Source of the DNA: Candidatus Nanoarchaeia archaeon
Lineage (GTDB): Archaea; Nanobdellota; Nanobdellia; CSSed11-243R1
Assembly (NCBI GenBank): GCA_028713895.1
Contig: JAQTNH010000001.1
Span: 502,610-546,978 of the forward strand
Direction of reading: 5' to 3'
DNA: 44,369 bases
Both the position numbers and the translations under genes were made by a program. Every line of letters starts with the position of its first letter. Within the stretch, counting starts at the first letter, position 1. Shown in pieces: positions 1 through 7,564 of the stretch. Under the pieces are notes generated by a model. It was given only the letters and a program-made list of their open reading frames with translations. It ran no database searches and was not told the DNA's origin.

Positions 1-140
1 AGGCAAAAGACACATCACTTGCGGGTAAAGTTGTAGCGTCCAAATTGTTGCAGAACCAATTTGCATCAGACTTGACAGGCACAATGGCAACATTGAGCAC
101 AGCTGGCGCATCAACAGTTAATGAAGTGACCTTCAGCTAA
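1..140 (+). CDS. C-terminal end of a truncated S-layer-like protein
   Basis: An open frame enters from the left edge and stops at TAA 138-140, giving the last 45 residues of a larger protein. The tail is rich in Ser, Thr, Ala and Val and contains AGKVVASKLLQNQ followed by a Leu-Thr-Gly stretch. This resembles the C-terminal end of archaeal S-layer proteins, where a Asp-Thr...Ala-Ala...Leu segment is followed by Thr/Val-rich strands. The S-layer assignment is inference from this short fragment only. The frame, the stop codon and the T-rich terminator that follows are seen directly. The start lies outside the window. Confidence 0.45.
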   Translation, partial: AKDTSLAGKVVASKLLQNQFASDLTGTMATLSTAGASTVNEVTFS

Positions 141-156
141 AAGTAAAGGGTAATCC

Positions 157-185
157 TTTCTTTTTTTCTTTTTTTTATTTTTTTT
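157..185 (+). terminator. T-rich transcription terminator
   Basis: Almost uninterrupted T run (three interruptions) starting 17 nt after the stop codon of the upstream gene. Archaeal RNA polymerase terminates at such oligo-T tracts without needing a hairpin, so this probably ends the S-layer-like transcript. Confidence 0.6.
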
Positions 186-209
186 AACAAAACCTGCGAG
201 AGCCCTGCC

Positions 210-232
210 CTTTCTCTTTGCGAAAGATAAAG
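210..232. other. Small inverted repeat
   Basis: Positions 210-219 can pair with 223-232 (9 of 10 pairs, one C/T mismatch) around a GCG loop. It sits between the T-rich terminator and the next promoter. The rest of the gap from 141 to 286 shows no open frame I can support. It could be a remnant structure or part of a small RNA; nothing in the sequence decides. Confidence 0.25.
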
Positions 233-286
233 CGGAAGCTGCGGAAAGAGAAGAAATTTAGCCTATATTATATACACAAATGCGTC

Positions 287-303
287 AAAAAGCTTTAAAA
301 TAA
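287..303 (+). promoter_or_regulatory. BRE/TATA promoter for the 323 gene
   Basis: A purine-rich BRE-like stretch (AAAAAG) followed by CTTTAAAATAA, centred about 25 nt before the ATG at 323. This is the spacing expected for an archaeal promoter that starts transcription at the start codon, so it supports the ATG at 323 over the TTG at 311. Confidence 0.55.
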
Positions 304-322
304 CGGAATTTTGTTGTTGGGT

Positions 323-664
323 ATGAAAACAATCACAAAAATCGTAATATTCTTTGCGATAACAACAATGGTAATGATAATCCTCTATAACATAGCTTCG
401 GATACAAAACTTAAAAACAGCTTTGATAAGCGGAATGAGCTGTGCGCCGTAATAACAAATGAGCTTAAAAACGAGATTGACGCCAACACAACAAACGCGA
501 CCTGCACAGACTATTACTGCTATTACGCAAGCTATGCGCCTCCTGAGGGGTATGAGAACAAGACTGAAACCCTGTGCATATGCGACTGCAGGACGCCTGA
601 AGGCGACATACTAACCTCACAGATTCTAAGCGCAGGGATTCCGACAGTAGAAAGGACCAAGTAG
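323..664 (+). CDS. Small secreted or membrane-anchored Cys-rich protein, unknown function
   Basis: A 113-aa product beginning MKTITKIVIFF. Residues 5-22 form one hydrophobic segment (signal anchor or signal peptide). The exterior domain carries several Cys (CTDYYCYY, then CICDC) and N-glycosylation sequons, suggesting a disulphide- or metal-stabilised domain outside the cell. I do not recognise the family. ATG 323 is preferred over TTG 311 because a TATA-like box lies about 25 nt upstream of it. The stop TAG at 662-664 directly abuts the stop of the convergent thioredoxin-like gene. Confidence 0.6.
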   Translation: MKTITKIVIFFAITTMVMIILYNIASDTKLKNSFDKRNELCAVITNELKNEIDANTTNATCTDYYCYYASYAPPEGYENKTETLCICDCRTPEGDILTSQILSAGIPTVERTK

Positions 665-1336
665 TCAGTGTTCGCAAATTTCCAAATTATTATTGTATGC
701 GCAAAGGGCAGAAGTCACTTCTTCAAGGGACTGGTATCCCGAATACAGCGAGTTTTCAATAACCAGCGAGGGATAGGTTTGCACACCAAAGGACTCCTCA
801 AGCGCATTAACTGTGGACACGTCCAAATCAGTATCCAGCGGGAAAATCATGACATTTCCATCAAGCTTGTCCTTGATGTAGGTAAGGATTATCCCCTGGT
901 CCTTGCAGTCTTCGCAATTCTCATTGGAATAAAAGTAAAGAATTGTAACATAATCCCCCTCGCAGGCTTTTTTAATTTTTTCAACCGCAACCCAGTCGCG
1001 TATCAATGTTGAAGTATAATCCCTCTTTAAGCTGACGAAATCAGACTCTGCTATCTTCTGCGCGCTTTCGTAGCGTTCAACTTCAGAAGCCAGTTCATCA
1101 GAAGTTTTGCCCAGTTCATCTGCAGTTGAAATCAGGTAATTGCAGGCAATCTCAGGCTTCAGAATATCCATGAGCGCGAACTGGAACTCTGCATTGTCAA
1201 CGCTGTCCTTGAGGTCTGATGTGGTAAGCTCAAGCACGTTCACCTTTGCCTGGCCTAACCAAAGCCCCATCATTATTCCAGCTATGAAAATCACAAGTGC
1301 AATCACAGCTGTTTTGATGTATACGCTTTTTTCCAT
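665..1336 (-). CDS. Membrane-anchored thioredoxin-like protein
   Basis: A 223-aa protein with one N-terminal membrane helix (about residues 8-28), a helical linker (about 36-125), then a thioredoxin-like fold. The fold has beta strand TILYFYS, the motif CEDC at 141-144 and a TYPSLVI strand supplying the cis-Pro typical of thioredoxins. It probably acts as a thiol-disulphide oxidoreductase outside the membrane; substrate unknown. The CxxC lacks the usual Gly-Pro or Pro-His, so redox potential cannot be guessed. It lies 4 nt downstream of the glycosyltransferase and is probably co-transcribed. Nearby Cys-rich surface proteins are plausible clients, which is inference only. Confidence 0.75.
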   Translation of the reverse strand: MEKSVYIKTAVIALVIFIAGIMMGLWLGQAKVNVLELTTSDLKDSVDNAEFQFALMDILKPEIACNYLISTADELGKTSDELASEVERYESAQKIAESDFVSLKRDYTSTLIRDWVAVEKIKKACEGDYVTILYFYSNENCEDCKDQGIILTYIKDKLDGNVMIFPLDTDLDVSTVNALEESFGVQTYPSLVIENSLYSGYQSLEEVTSALCAYNNNLEICEH

Positions 1337-1340
1337 AATT

Positions 1341-2594
1341 CTACCACTTTAGCCTTGCTTTTGTAACTTTCCGCGCCACTAAATAGGTTACGGCTGCAGC
1401 CCAAAATATGAAAACCAGAAAAGAGTATGCGCTGAAATAAACTGCGTAATGCACATACCTTTTTTTGATTGCCACTTTTTCGCCTGATACCCAGAGGCTG
1501 AGGAACATGACTGTTATCCCGATAACCACAAACACTGCCAGGAACCATGCCATGAATGTGGGCTGAACATGCAAAGACTCAAGGAACTGCATCCATATCA
1601 GGTCCGGATTGAATCCAGTCAGCATGAGCGTGCGTATGCCATAGCTGAGTCCCTCAGCAGCATTTGAAAACAATTTTCCAAAAGTGTAGAACAAAACAAA
1701 AACCCACAGCACTGACATTGGCAGTATGTACATCCCAAGGCTGCCGTATTTCGGGTTCAGCACAAAGAACCTGTATTTTACAAAATTATCAAAAAAACCA
1801 ACATACCAGCGCATTCGCTGCCTGATTAACTGCCACAGGTGCTCAGGCGCAGATGTCTCGACATAAGCGTTTGCAGAATTCTCAATTTTGTACCCCTTGT
1901 TCTGCATCCGAAATGCAATTTCCATGTCTTCGGTAAGGTTGTTTTCATCGAAACCGCCCAGCTCATTTACGATTTTTGTCCTGTATGCGCTGCCCGGGCC
2001 GGGCACGACATAGATTCCGTCAAGGAAGGACATTAGCTTTCTAAGATAGATTGCGAAAAGATATTCCATCCACTGGACTTTTTGTATGAGTGTCTTCGGA
2101 TTATACACACGCATTGCAGAAGTAACTGCAGACACTTTGGGATTCTCAAAGTAGCCAATCATTGCATTGAGCGCAGCCTTACTGAACACGGAGTCCCCGT
2201 CAAGGCAGCAAAAAAATTCAGTTTTTATGTACCGCAGTGCATTGTTCATCCCGGCTGCTTTTCCAGGCTTTTCTGTAGAAATGAGATTAACGCACTTTCC
2301 TTCGAACTTTTTGCAGAAATCATAATTGTCATTCCTTGGGCCATTCCATGAGATAATAACGTCCTTCTGCGGATAGTCCAGCTCAAGGCAGGACCTGACT
2401 GCCTTTTCAATAAGCTCTTTTTTGTCGCCCTGATAAACAGGAACCACAATGGTGACTGGAGGCTTGTTTTTTGGAGCAGGGTCCTTCCTAATAGAGCCTT
2501 TCCTGTCTACATAAATCACAAGGAACAATATTGAGGAGTAGAGCATGAAAAAAACCACTCCCAGCGTCAATGTCGTGTCAAGATTCATCAGCAT
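1341..2594 (-). CDS. Family 2 membrane glycosyltransferase
   Basis: A 417-aa protein. A membrane helix at about residues 10-28 precedes a GT-A domain (VTIVVPVY near 47-54), with the DxD-type motif LDGDS at 131-135, a TEDMEIAF acid/base motif near 222 and RQRMRWYVG (the Q/RxxRW motif of processive GT2 enzymes) near 260. About four C-terminal membrane helices follow. It should transfer an activated sugar to a lipid or growing glycan on the inner face of the membrane, plausibly for the heavily sequon-rich surface proteins in this window. ATG 2594 and ATG 2588 are both possible; an AAGG about 8 nt before 2588 slightly favours the shorter form. A TATA-like box lies at 2622-2634. Confidence 0.85.
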   Translation of the reverse strand: MLMNLDTTLTLGVVFFMLYSSILFLVIYVDRKGSIRKDPAPKNKPPVTIVVPVYQGDKKELIEKAVRSCLELDYPQKDVIISWNGPRNDNYDFCKKFEGKCVNLISTEKPGKAAGMNNALRYIKTEFFCCLDGDSVFSKAALNAMIGYFENPKVSAVTSAMRVYNPKTLIQKVQWMEYLFAIYLRKLMSFLDGIYVVPGPGSAYRTKIVNELGGFDENNLTEDMEIAFRMQNKGYKIENSANAYVETSAPEHLWQLIRQRMRWYVGFFDNFVKYRFFVLNPKYGSLGMYILPMSVLWVFVLFYTFGKLFSNAAEGLSYGIRTLMLTGFNPDLIWMQFLESLHVQPTFMAWFLAVFVVIGITVMFLSLWVSGEKVAIKKRYVHYAVYFSAYSFLVFIFWAAAVTYLVARKVTKARLKW

Positions 2595-2695
2595 TACCTT
2601 TCATTTGGAAACTAAGATTCAGGCATTTATAAAGTTCATCAGCAGCATATTTTCTTTCATAAAGAAAAGCTAACATCTCAGAAAGTTCATCAGCA
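2584..2695. repeat. Three TTCATCAGCA copies spaced exactly 51 nt
   Basis: TTCATCAGCA occurs at 2584-2593, 2635-2644 and 2686-2695. The first lies at the start of the glycosyltransferase gene and the last in the 3' end of truD. The second and third share a longer 14-nt match. The sequence between copies is only loosely similar, suggesting an old 51-bp tandem duplication. Confidence 0.5.
2622..2634 (-). promoter_or_regulatory. TATA-like promoter for the glycosyltransferase
   Basis: On the minus strand CTTTATAAATGCC lies about 35 nt before ATG 2594, predicting a transcript with a leader of only a few nucleotides that includes the AAGG ribosome-binding site. Confidence 0.45.
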
Positions 2696-3839
2696 AAACT
2701 GTCGCATAGCTGCCTTTGTCAAGCTCAAAGGAGATTACAGCTTCGCCGTCTGAAACCTTGAGCGCCCTGAAATTCCGCATTTTCATGAGGGTTTCACGCT
2801 CAGAGCCGGGTTCTGCAAGTTCAGGCATGCGGCCGAGCTTGAAATATTCCTGCTTCAAATCCTCTGAGCCCAGAAGGGACAAAATTATTTCCCCGACTTT
2901 GCCGTCAAGCTTTGTTTCGTAGCCGACCAAAGGCATTTTTTCAGGCACAGCGATTCCAGCCCCGGAAATTTTTGTAAGCGTGACATTAAAGATGTAAGAC
3001 TGCACTGCATGGATGAACATCCTGCGCAATTTTTTAGGAAGCGTTCGGAACGCTCCGGCAAAGTCATTGGGGCAGTGCACAAGATGGTTCATTATTGACG
3101 CTTCCAGCCCGAGATAGCGCGGCCAGATTTTTAATATCTCACTCCATTTGCCCCAGTTGTCAGAAGCAAACTTCCGCGCTGCTGCAGCATCCCCGCTGAT
3201 GTCCCCTGGATGCGTCAGCAGTATCATCATTGCGCCCTCGAAATTTCCAAGCAGGAGCTGCTTTCCAATAAGATGATTCACAGTGCGCTGCTCCCCGAAT
3301 CGCTGCGGCCCAAAATAATTAAGGATGCCTGCCTGAATTTTTTCCCTGAATTTCTTCAGTTCATCATCAATCGCATATTTGTAGGCATTTATGTTGCGGA
3401 TTGTTATCAGGAACCTGTTTCCAGACAAGTCACCGAGCGTCAATCGCTCGGGTTCATACTTATAGTCCTTCAGCCTGATGTCGCGCAATCGTATCCACTT
3501 CAGCTGCCTGATTTTCTGGTTCCATACGCTGACGCGCTGCGCTGTAAACGCAACCTTGTCCTTTGTGCCCGCATAGCCAAAACGGTTCTTGCTTATGCGG
3601 AGCTTTTTGGAAATCGCTGCGACTGCGCGTTCAGTCGTATAATTATATTTTACAAGGGTGAAATGAAGATGCTCCCGGGGCTTCTGCGGGAACAGGTCCT
3701 TTATGAAGCTCAAGTCCAGCCCGGTTTTGCAGATTTTCCCAGATGGAGTTATTTCCTCCACCACAAAGTCATCAGGCTTTTGCTTAATCTTCCCAGTCAG
3801 ACTTACTTCTGGAAAGTCTTTTATACCGTAAAAATCCAT
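2670..3839 (-). CDS. truD: tRNA pseudouridine(13) synthase TruD
   Basis: A 389-aa protein that isomerises U13 of tRNA to pseudouridine. The N-terminal GKIKQKPDDFVVEEI and FGYAGTKDKVAFTAQ are TruD signatures; Asp94 in GTKDK is the catalytic aspartate. The C-terminal half carries the TRUD insertion domain expected of the family, and the length is normal. The frame stays open for 54 codons upstream, but those residues are antisense to aTrm56 and Ser/Thr-rich noise. MDFYGIKD is where family proteins begin, so ATG 3839 is chosen. It is divergent from aTrm56 with 10 bp between start codons, pairing two tRNA-modification enzymes at one control point. Confidence 0.95.
   Translation of the reverse strand: MDFYGIKDFPEVSLTGKIKQKPDDFVVEEITPSGKICKTGLDLSFIKDLFPQKPREHLHFTLVKYNYTTERAVAAISKKLRISKNRFGYAGTKDKVAFTAQRVSVWNQKIRQLKWIRLRDIRLKDYKYEPERLTLGDLSGNRFLITIRNINAYKYAIDDELKKFREKIQAGILNYFGPQRFGEQRTVNHLIGKQLLLGNFEGAMMILLTHPGDISGDAAAARKFASDNWGKWSEILKIWPRYLGLEASIMNHLVHCPNDFAGAFRTLPKKLRRMFIHAVQSYIFNVTLTKISGAGIAVPEKMPLVGYETKLDGKVGEIILSLLGSEDLKQEYFKLGRMPELAEPGSERETLMKMRNFRALKVSDGEAVISFELDKGSYATVLLMNFLRC
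3818..3827 (+). promoter_or_regulatory. TATA-like box for aTrm56, inside truD
   Basis: CTTTTATACC is centred about 27 nt before ATG 3850, the spacing of a leaderless archaeal promoter. It lies within the first codons of the divergent truD gene, so one stretch of DNA serves both as TruD coding sequence and as promoter. Confidence 0.45.
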
Positions 3840-3849
3840 GTTTATTTTA

Positions 3850-4380
3850 ATGAGAGTAACAGTTTTAAGGCTTGGGCATAGGGTATTTCGGGACAAAAGG
3901 CTCACCACGCACGTGGCCCTGACAGCACGGGCGCTTGGGGCAGACGAGGTAGTCTTGTCCGGAGAAAAGGATGACGGGATACTTGAATCCATCCTGGACA
4001 TATGCGAGAGATGGGGCGGGCATTTTAAAGTAAGCTATGAGAAGAACTGGAAAGGATTTCTTGAACGGAAAAAGAGGGAAGGATGCGAACTGATTCATCT
4101 TACGATGTATGGACTGCAGCACCAGACCCAGATTTCAGAAATACGAAAATCAAAAAAAGACAAGGTGATAATTGTGGGCTCGGAAAAGGTGCCGACTGAA
4201 GTTTATCATCTTGCAGACTATAATCTCAGCGTGACAAGCCAGCCGCACTCAGAAGTCGCTGCCCTGGCTGTTTTTTTGCATGACTTTTTTGAGGGGAAAG
4301 AACTTGAAAAAGAATTTGAGAAGCCGAAAGTCAAGGTCGTTCCAAAAGCATGCGGAAAAGATGTCAGGAAAGAAGCCTGA
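3850..4380 (+). CDS. tRNA (cytidine(56)-2'-O)-methyltransferase, aTrm56
   Basis: A 176-aa SPOUT-class methyltransferase that uses SAM to methylate the 2'-OH of C56 in the T-loop of archaeal tRNA. Family signatures are VLRLGHRVFRDKR at the N-terminus, THVALTARALGA, HLTMYG, IIVGSEKVPTEVY (the SPOUT knot region) and SQPHSEVAALAVFL. ATG 3850 gives the usual start MRVTVLRLGHR; an in-frame ATG at 3838 would add four residues and overlap the truD start. The 3' end overlaps the convergent rad50 gene by 17 bp. Length matches the family. Confidence 0.93.
   Translation: MRVTVLRLGHRVFRDKRLTTHVALTARALGADEVVLSGEKDDGILESILDICERWGGHFKVSYEKNWKGFLERKKREGCELIHLTMYGLQHQTQISEIRKSKKDKVIIVGSEKVPTEVYHLADYNLSVTSQPHSEVAALAVFLHDFFEGKELEKEFEKPKVKVVPKACGKDVRKEA
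3860..3867 (-). promoter_or_regulatory. TATA-like box for truD, inside aTrm56
   Basis: On the minus strand CCTTAAAA lies about 25 nt before the truD ATG at 3839, inside the first codons of aTrm56. The match is weaker than the opposing box. Confidence 0.3.
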
Positions 4381-6364
4381 CTTTGCTTTCACCGGATTCC
4401 TTTACTATTTCATACTTGTAATCGGCAGCATTCTTCAGCTCTTCCTCGTGCGTGACAATGATTATCTGGGGAATAGTCCTGATGTTGCGCAGGGCAGGAG
4501 GCAATGACTTGATATCTTCCTGGTCAAACCCTGTTGTGGGCTCGTCAAGTATCAAAATCTCGCTCGGGTTAATTGAGGACATCTGCGCTGCCAAGTCTGC
4601 GAGGGAAAGCCTGTAAGCAAGAGCGACAGAAGTTTTCTCCCCGCCTGAAAGATTTGTAATCGGGACTTCCTCGCCATTCAATGCGTATGCTATGGGCTCG
4701 TAATCCTGCTTTATGTCAACAGAGTATTCCTCCTCGTACCTGCGGATTTCCTCGAACTTGCGCTGGAACTCCTGGCGGAAATCCTCAAGGAAATTTCTGC
4801 GGATGACTTCGCGTATATTCCGTATGTCCTCGCGAAGGCGCATTATTGTCTCGAGAGCATTTTCCAGCTTTTGCGCAGAACTCTTTTCCTTTTCAAGCGC
4901 ATCAATCAGCGCCTTTTTTTCGCTGAATTCGTTTCGGAAATATTCAAGCTGTTCAGCAAGATTCTGGGAAGTTGTCTCTATCGCACGCAGTTTTGAGAAC
5001 CATTCCCGCTCTTTTGATTTCAATTCGCCCAGCTCCTTCTCTTTTTTGTTAAGCTTGGCTTCGTCCACATCTATTGTTTTTAGTTCGTGCTGCTTCTGCT
5101 TCAGTTCAGACTCCTTCTGTGACACGACAGCAATCTTTTCATCACGTTTGTCTGTGTTCTTCTCCAAGTCCTCGCCCAGATTTTCATGAAGCTTTGATTT
5201 GCGCATCTCAGGCTCAAGCTTCTGCTGCTCTGCTTCAAGAACTTTTATTTCTGCATCAACTTTTTTAGTCATCCTTCCAAATTCACTGTTCATGCTGCTG
5301 ATGTGCTCAGATGTGACTTTCTGCATGCAGACTGGGCACTTTCCTGCACCGAGTTTCAGGATGTTTTCGAATTCCTTCCTTGTTTTTTCAATTTCCTTAT
5401 GCTTAAGCTCGATTTCCTTCAGTATGGATACCTGTTTCATCTGCAGCGCATCAAACTTTTCAACACTTCCGATTTTTGAGAGTTCGCTCTTAAGTTCGGA
5501 TATCTTTTCGCCGAATGCGGCGATTATGATTGTGTGCGCTTTTATGTCTCCGGAAAGATTCGCTATTACGCCGTTGAGCTGGTCAATTTTCCTGCGCTTT
5601 TCAAGCAGGCCTTTTATTTCATTCTCAAGCTCTGCTGTCTGCGCACTTGCGGATTCGTACCCGTGGCGTGCGAGCGCCTTCCCCATATCATTGTTCTTAA
5701 GGCCTGTTTCAGTTTCAATAATCTTCTTTTCCAGCTTAAGAATCTCAGCCTGAAGGTTCCGGAGCTGCTCAAGCCTTCCTTTTTTCTCCGCAATCTCGCT
5801 TGTAAAGAATGAAACAACGTCCTTCATATTGTCCCAGGTGTCCTTGTATTTTGACAGCTGGAGTATCTTGTCAATGTGCTCCTGTCGCTTTTCAGCTGTC
5901 ATCTCAAGAAGCGCGCGTATCTCATCCTGGCGGGTGTAGCTGGTTGTCTCGAACAAATCCTTCGGCTTTATGTCAACGGGATAATCAATGATTTCCAGTA
6001 TTTTTTGGTTTATGTCTGTGGCGCGCTCAAGAACCGAGAGTTCAGAGCCGTTGTGCAGTATCTTTGTTGACGTGGCGTCACCCACAATATTCTTCCCGCT
6101 GCGCTTCAGCCCGCGGATTATTGTGTAATCCTTTCCCTTCTCCTCGAATTCAAGAACTATTTTCCCGCTCTGGCTTGAGCGGCGAAGTATTGCATTCATC
6201 GGTATCCCGCATTCAGAACCAAAAAGGGCGTATTCAATTGCCATGAGCACTGTTGATTTTCCGCAGCCTGTGCGTCCTGTAAATACAGAAATTCCCCTGC
6301 TCAAATCAATCTCGCTCGCTGGGTGGGAGCGGATATTCTCAAGCCTAATCTGTTTTAGTATCAA
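4364..6364 (-). CDS. rad50: DNA double-strand break repair ATPase Rad50, compact form
   Basis: A 666-aa SMC-like ATPase of the Mre11-Rad50 complex. Walker A GRTGCGKS is at 30-37, the Q-loop at YTRQDE near 145, the zinc hook CPVC at 343-346, the ABC signature LSGGEK at 572-577 and Walker B ILILDEP at 603-609. Two coiled-coil arms (about 180-335 and 365-515) flank the hook. At 666 residues it is well short of typical archaeal Rad50 (about 850-900), so the arms must be short. Translation appears to start at TTG 6364, giving the standard start MILKQIRLENIRSH and a 20-bp overlap with the end of mre11, which implies translational coupling and fixed stoichiometry. Confidence 0.95.
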   Translation of the reverse strand: MILKQIRLENIRSHPASEIDLSRGISVFTGRTGCGKSTVLMAIEYALFGSECGIPMNAILRRSSQSGKIVLEFEEKGKDYTIIRGLKRSGKNIVGDATSTKILHNGSELSVLERATDINQKILEIIDYPVDIKPKDLFETTSYTRQDEIRALLEMTAEKRQEHIDKILQLSKYKDTWDNMKDVVSFFTSEIAEKKGRLEQLRNLQAEILKLEKKIIETETGLKNNDMGKALARHGYESASAQTAELENEIKGLLEKRRKIDQLNGVIANLSGDIKAHTIIIAAFGEKISELKSELSKIGSVEKFDALQMKQVSILKEIELKHKEIEKTRKEFENILKLGAGKCPVCMQKVTSEHISSMNSEFGRMTKKVDAEIKVLEAEQQKLEPEMRKSKLHENLGEDLEKNTDKRDEKIAVVSQKESELKQKQHELKTIDVDEAKLNKKEKELGELKSKEREWFSKLRAIETTSQNLAEQLEYFRNEFSEKKALIDALEKEKSSAQKLENALETIMRLREDIRNIREVIRRNFLEDFRQEFQRKFEEIRRYEEEYSVDIKQDYEPIAYALNGEEVPITNLSGGEKTSVALAYRLSLADLAAQMSSINPSEILILDEPTTGFDQEDIKSLPPALRNIRTIPQIIIVTHEEELKNAADYKYEIVKESGESKVRLLS

Positions 6365-7523
6365 CCAGGAACCCCCTCACTATTTCAACAGCTGCTTTCT
6401 GCCTTGCCTTTAGCTCAGCAGGAGAAAGCTTTTTTCCAAACAAAGTAATCATCTGTTTTGCAACATTTACCGAGGCATCGTCATACTTCTGCTTTTTCAG
6501 GTACTCCTCCTCTATTTCAGAGACTGTCTTCCGCTCTGTGCTGACAAAAGGAGCCTCAGGATTCTCAAGTTCGCTCAAATAAATCTTTGTGTACAGATAT
6601 CCGCTGGATTTTGCAGACTCAGAAATAATATTCCTGTCAATCCCTGACTTTGTGCCCTTGCCAAGCTTTCCATTGAGCTTGATTATTAATATTGCCTGAT
6701 CCCCGCTGGGAGGAATACTCATTATCGTTTTTTGGGACACTTCCTTTGCATCACAGCCTGCGCAGTTAACAGAGACTGACACAATCGGACGCGTGTTTAT
6801 CCTTATTTTTTCATACTTTTTTGTTTCAGTATCCACAATGCAGAAGTATTTTTCCTGATGGTTTTCCATTTCTGTCAAGTCATTGAAATCAGTTGAGCCT
6901 GGGTAAACCACAATTCCCCTGTCGTATTTTGTCTCGAAGAACCCGTGCCAGTGCCCTGCCGCGTAATAATCAAACCCTTTTGGCAGGAGAGAAGTTGTTA
7001 TGTCTGCGAACTTCTCTGAAATGTCCGAGATTGCGTGATGGAAGATGAAGATATTATATTTACCTTTGCGGGCGGGCTGGAGTTTTTCGTAAACATCGCT
7101 TATGTTCTCGCGCTTTCCCGCAAGCCCGCATATGAAAATATCCCTGAACATTTCCCCGTCCATCACTATCTTGTCGCCCTGAGTTTTGTAATAACGCGCT
7201 GCGCTCAGGTTTTTAAGAAGCCCGATTGCCTCAAGCACGGAGATGATTGTGTCCTCGACTCCAATGTCATGCGAGCCTGCTGCAATGTAAACAGAGATGT
7301 TCGCTTCCTTAAGGCGCATCAGCTGCTGGACTGCGAAGATAAGCGTGCGGGTCATTGGGCGCGCAACATCAAACAAGTCCCCGGAGTGAATTACAAAATC
7401 AACTTTTTTTTCAAGAGCGTAATCAACAGCCTGTTTGAAGCTGTTGTAGAAGTCAAGCTCGCGCTCACGAATGCGGGACTCTGTTTTTCCAAGATGCGTG
7501 TCAGTTACATGGAGGAACTTCAT
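6345..7523 (-). CDS. mre11: DNA repair exo/endonuclease Mre11
   Basis: A 392-aa calcineurin-like phosphoesterase that processes DNA ends with Rad50. Metal-binding motifs are HVTDTHLG (Asp8, His10), HSGDLFD (Asp49), FHHAISD (His162/163) and AAGHWHGFF (His191, His193), followed by VYPGSTDF. The motif that usually reads GNHD is GSHD here (83-86), so the usual Asn metal ligand is replaced by Ser. The C-terminal region after about 290 would carry the capping and Rad50-binding parts. An AAGG at about 7531-7534 and a TATA-like stretch near 7551-7562 suggest it can be transcribed separately from herA. Confidence 0.94.
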   Translation of the reverse strand: MKFLHVTDTHLGKTESRIRERELDFYNSFKQAVDYALEKKVDFVIHSGDLFDVARPMTRTLIFAVQQLMRLKEANISVYIAAGSHDIGVEDTIISVLEAIGLLKNLSAARYYKTQGDKIVMDGEMFRDIFICGLAGKRENISDVYEKLQPARKGKYNIFIFHHAISDISEKFADITTSLLPKGFDYYAAGHWHGFFETKYDRGIVVYPGSTDFNDLTEMENHQEKYFCIVDTETKKYEKIRINTRPIVSVSVNCAGCDAKEVSQKTIMSIPPSGDQAILIIKLNGKLGKGTKSGIDRNIISESAKSSGYLYTKIYLSELENPEAPFVSTERKTVSEIEEEYLKKQKYDDASVNVAKQMITLFGKKLSPAELKARQKAAVEIVRGFLVDTKTD

Positions 7524-7564
7524 TTTGTATACCTTGGCGTAACTTTACGTTGAGTAATATAACA

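Noticed and set aside
3840-4001. 54-codon N-terminal extension of TruD
   Set aside because: Ser/Thr/Ala-rich noise antisense to aTrm56; family proteins begin at MDFYGIKD.
5199-5753. 184-codon plus-strand frame opposite rad50
   Set aside because: Ser/Phe-rich antisense of a Lys/Glu-rich coiled coil; a typical shadow ORF.
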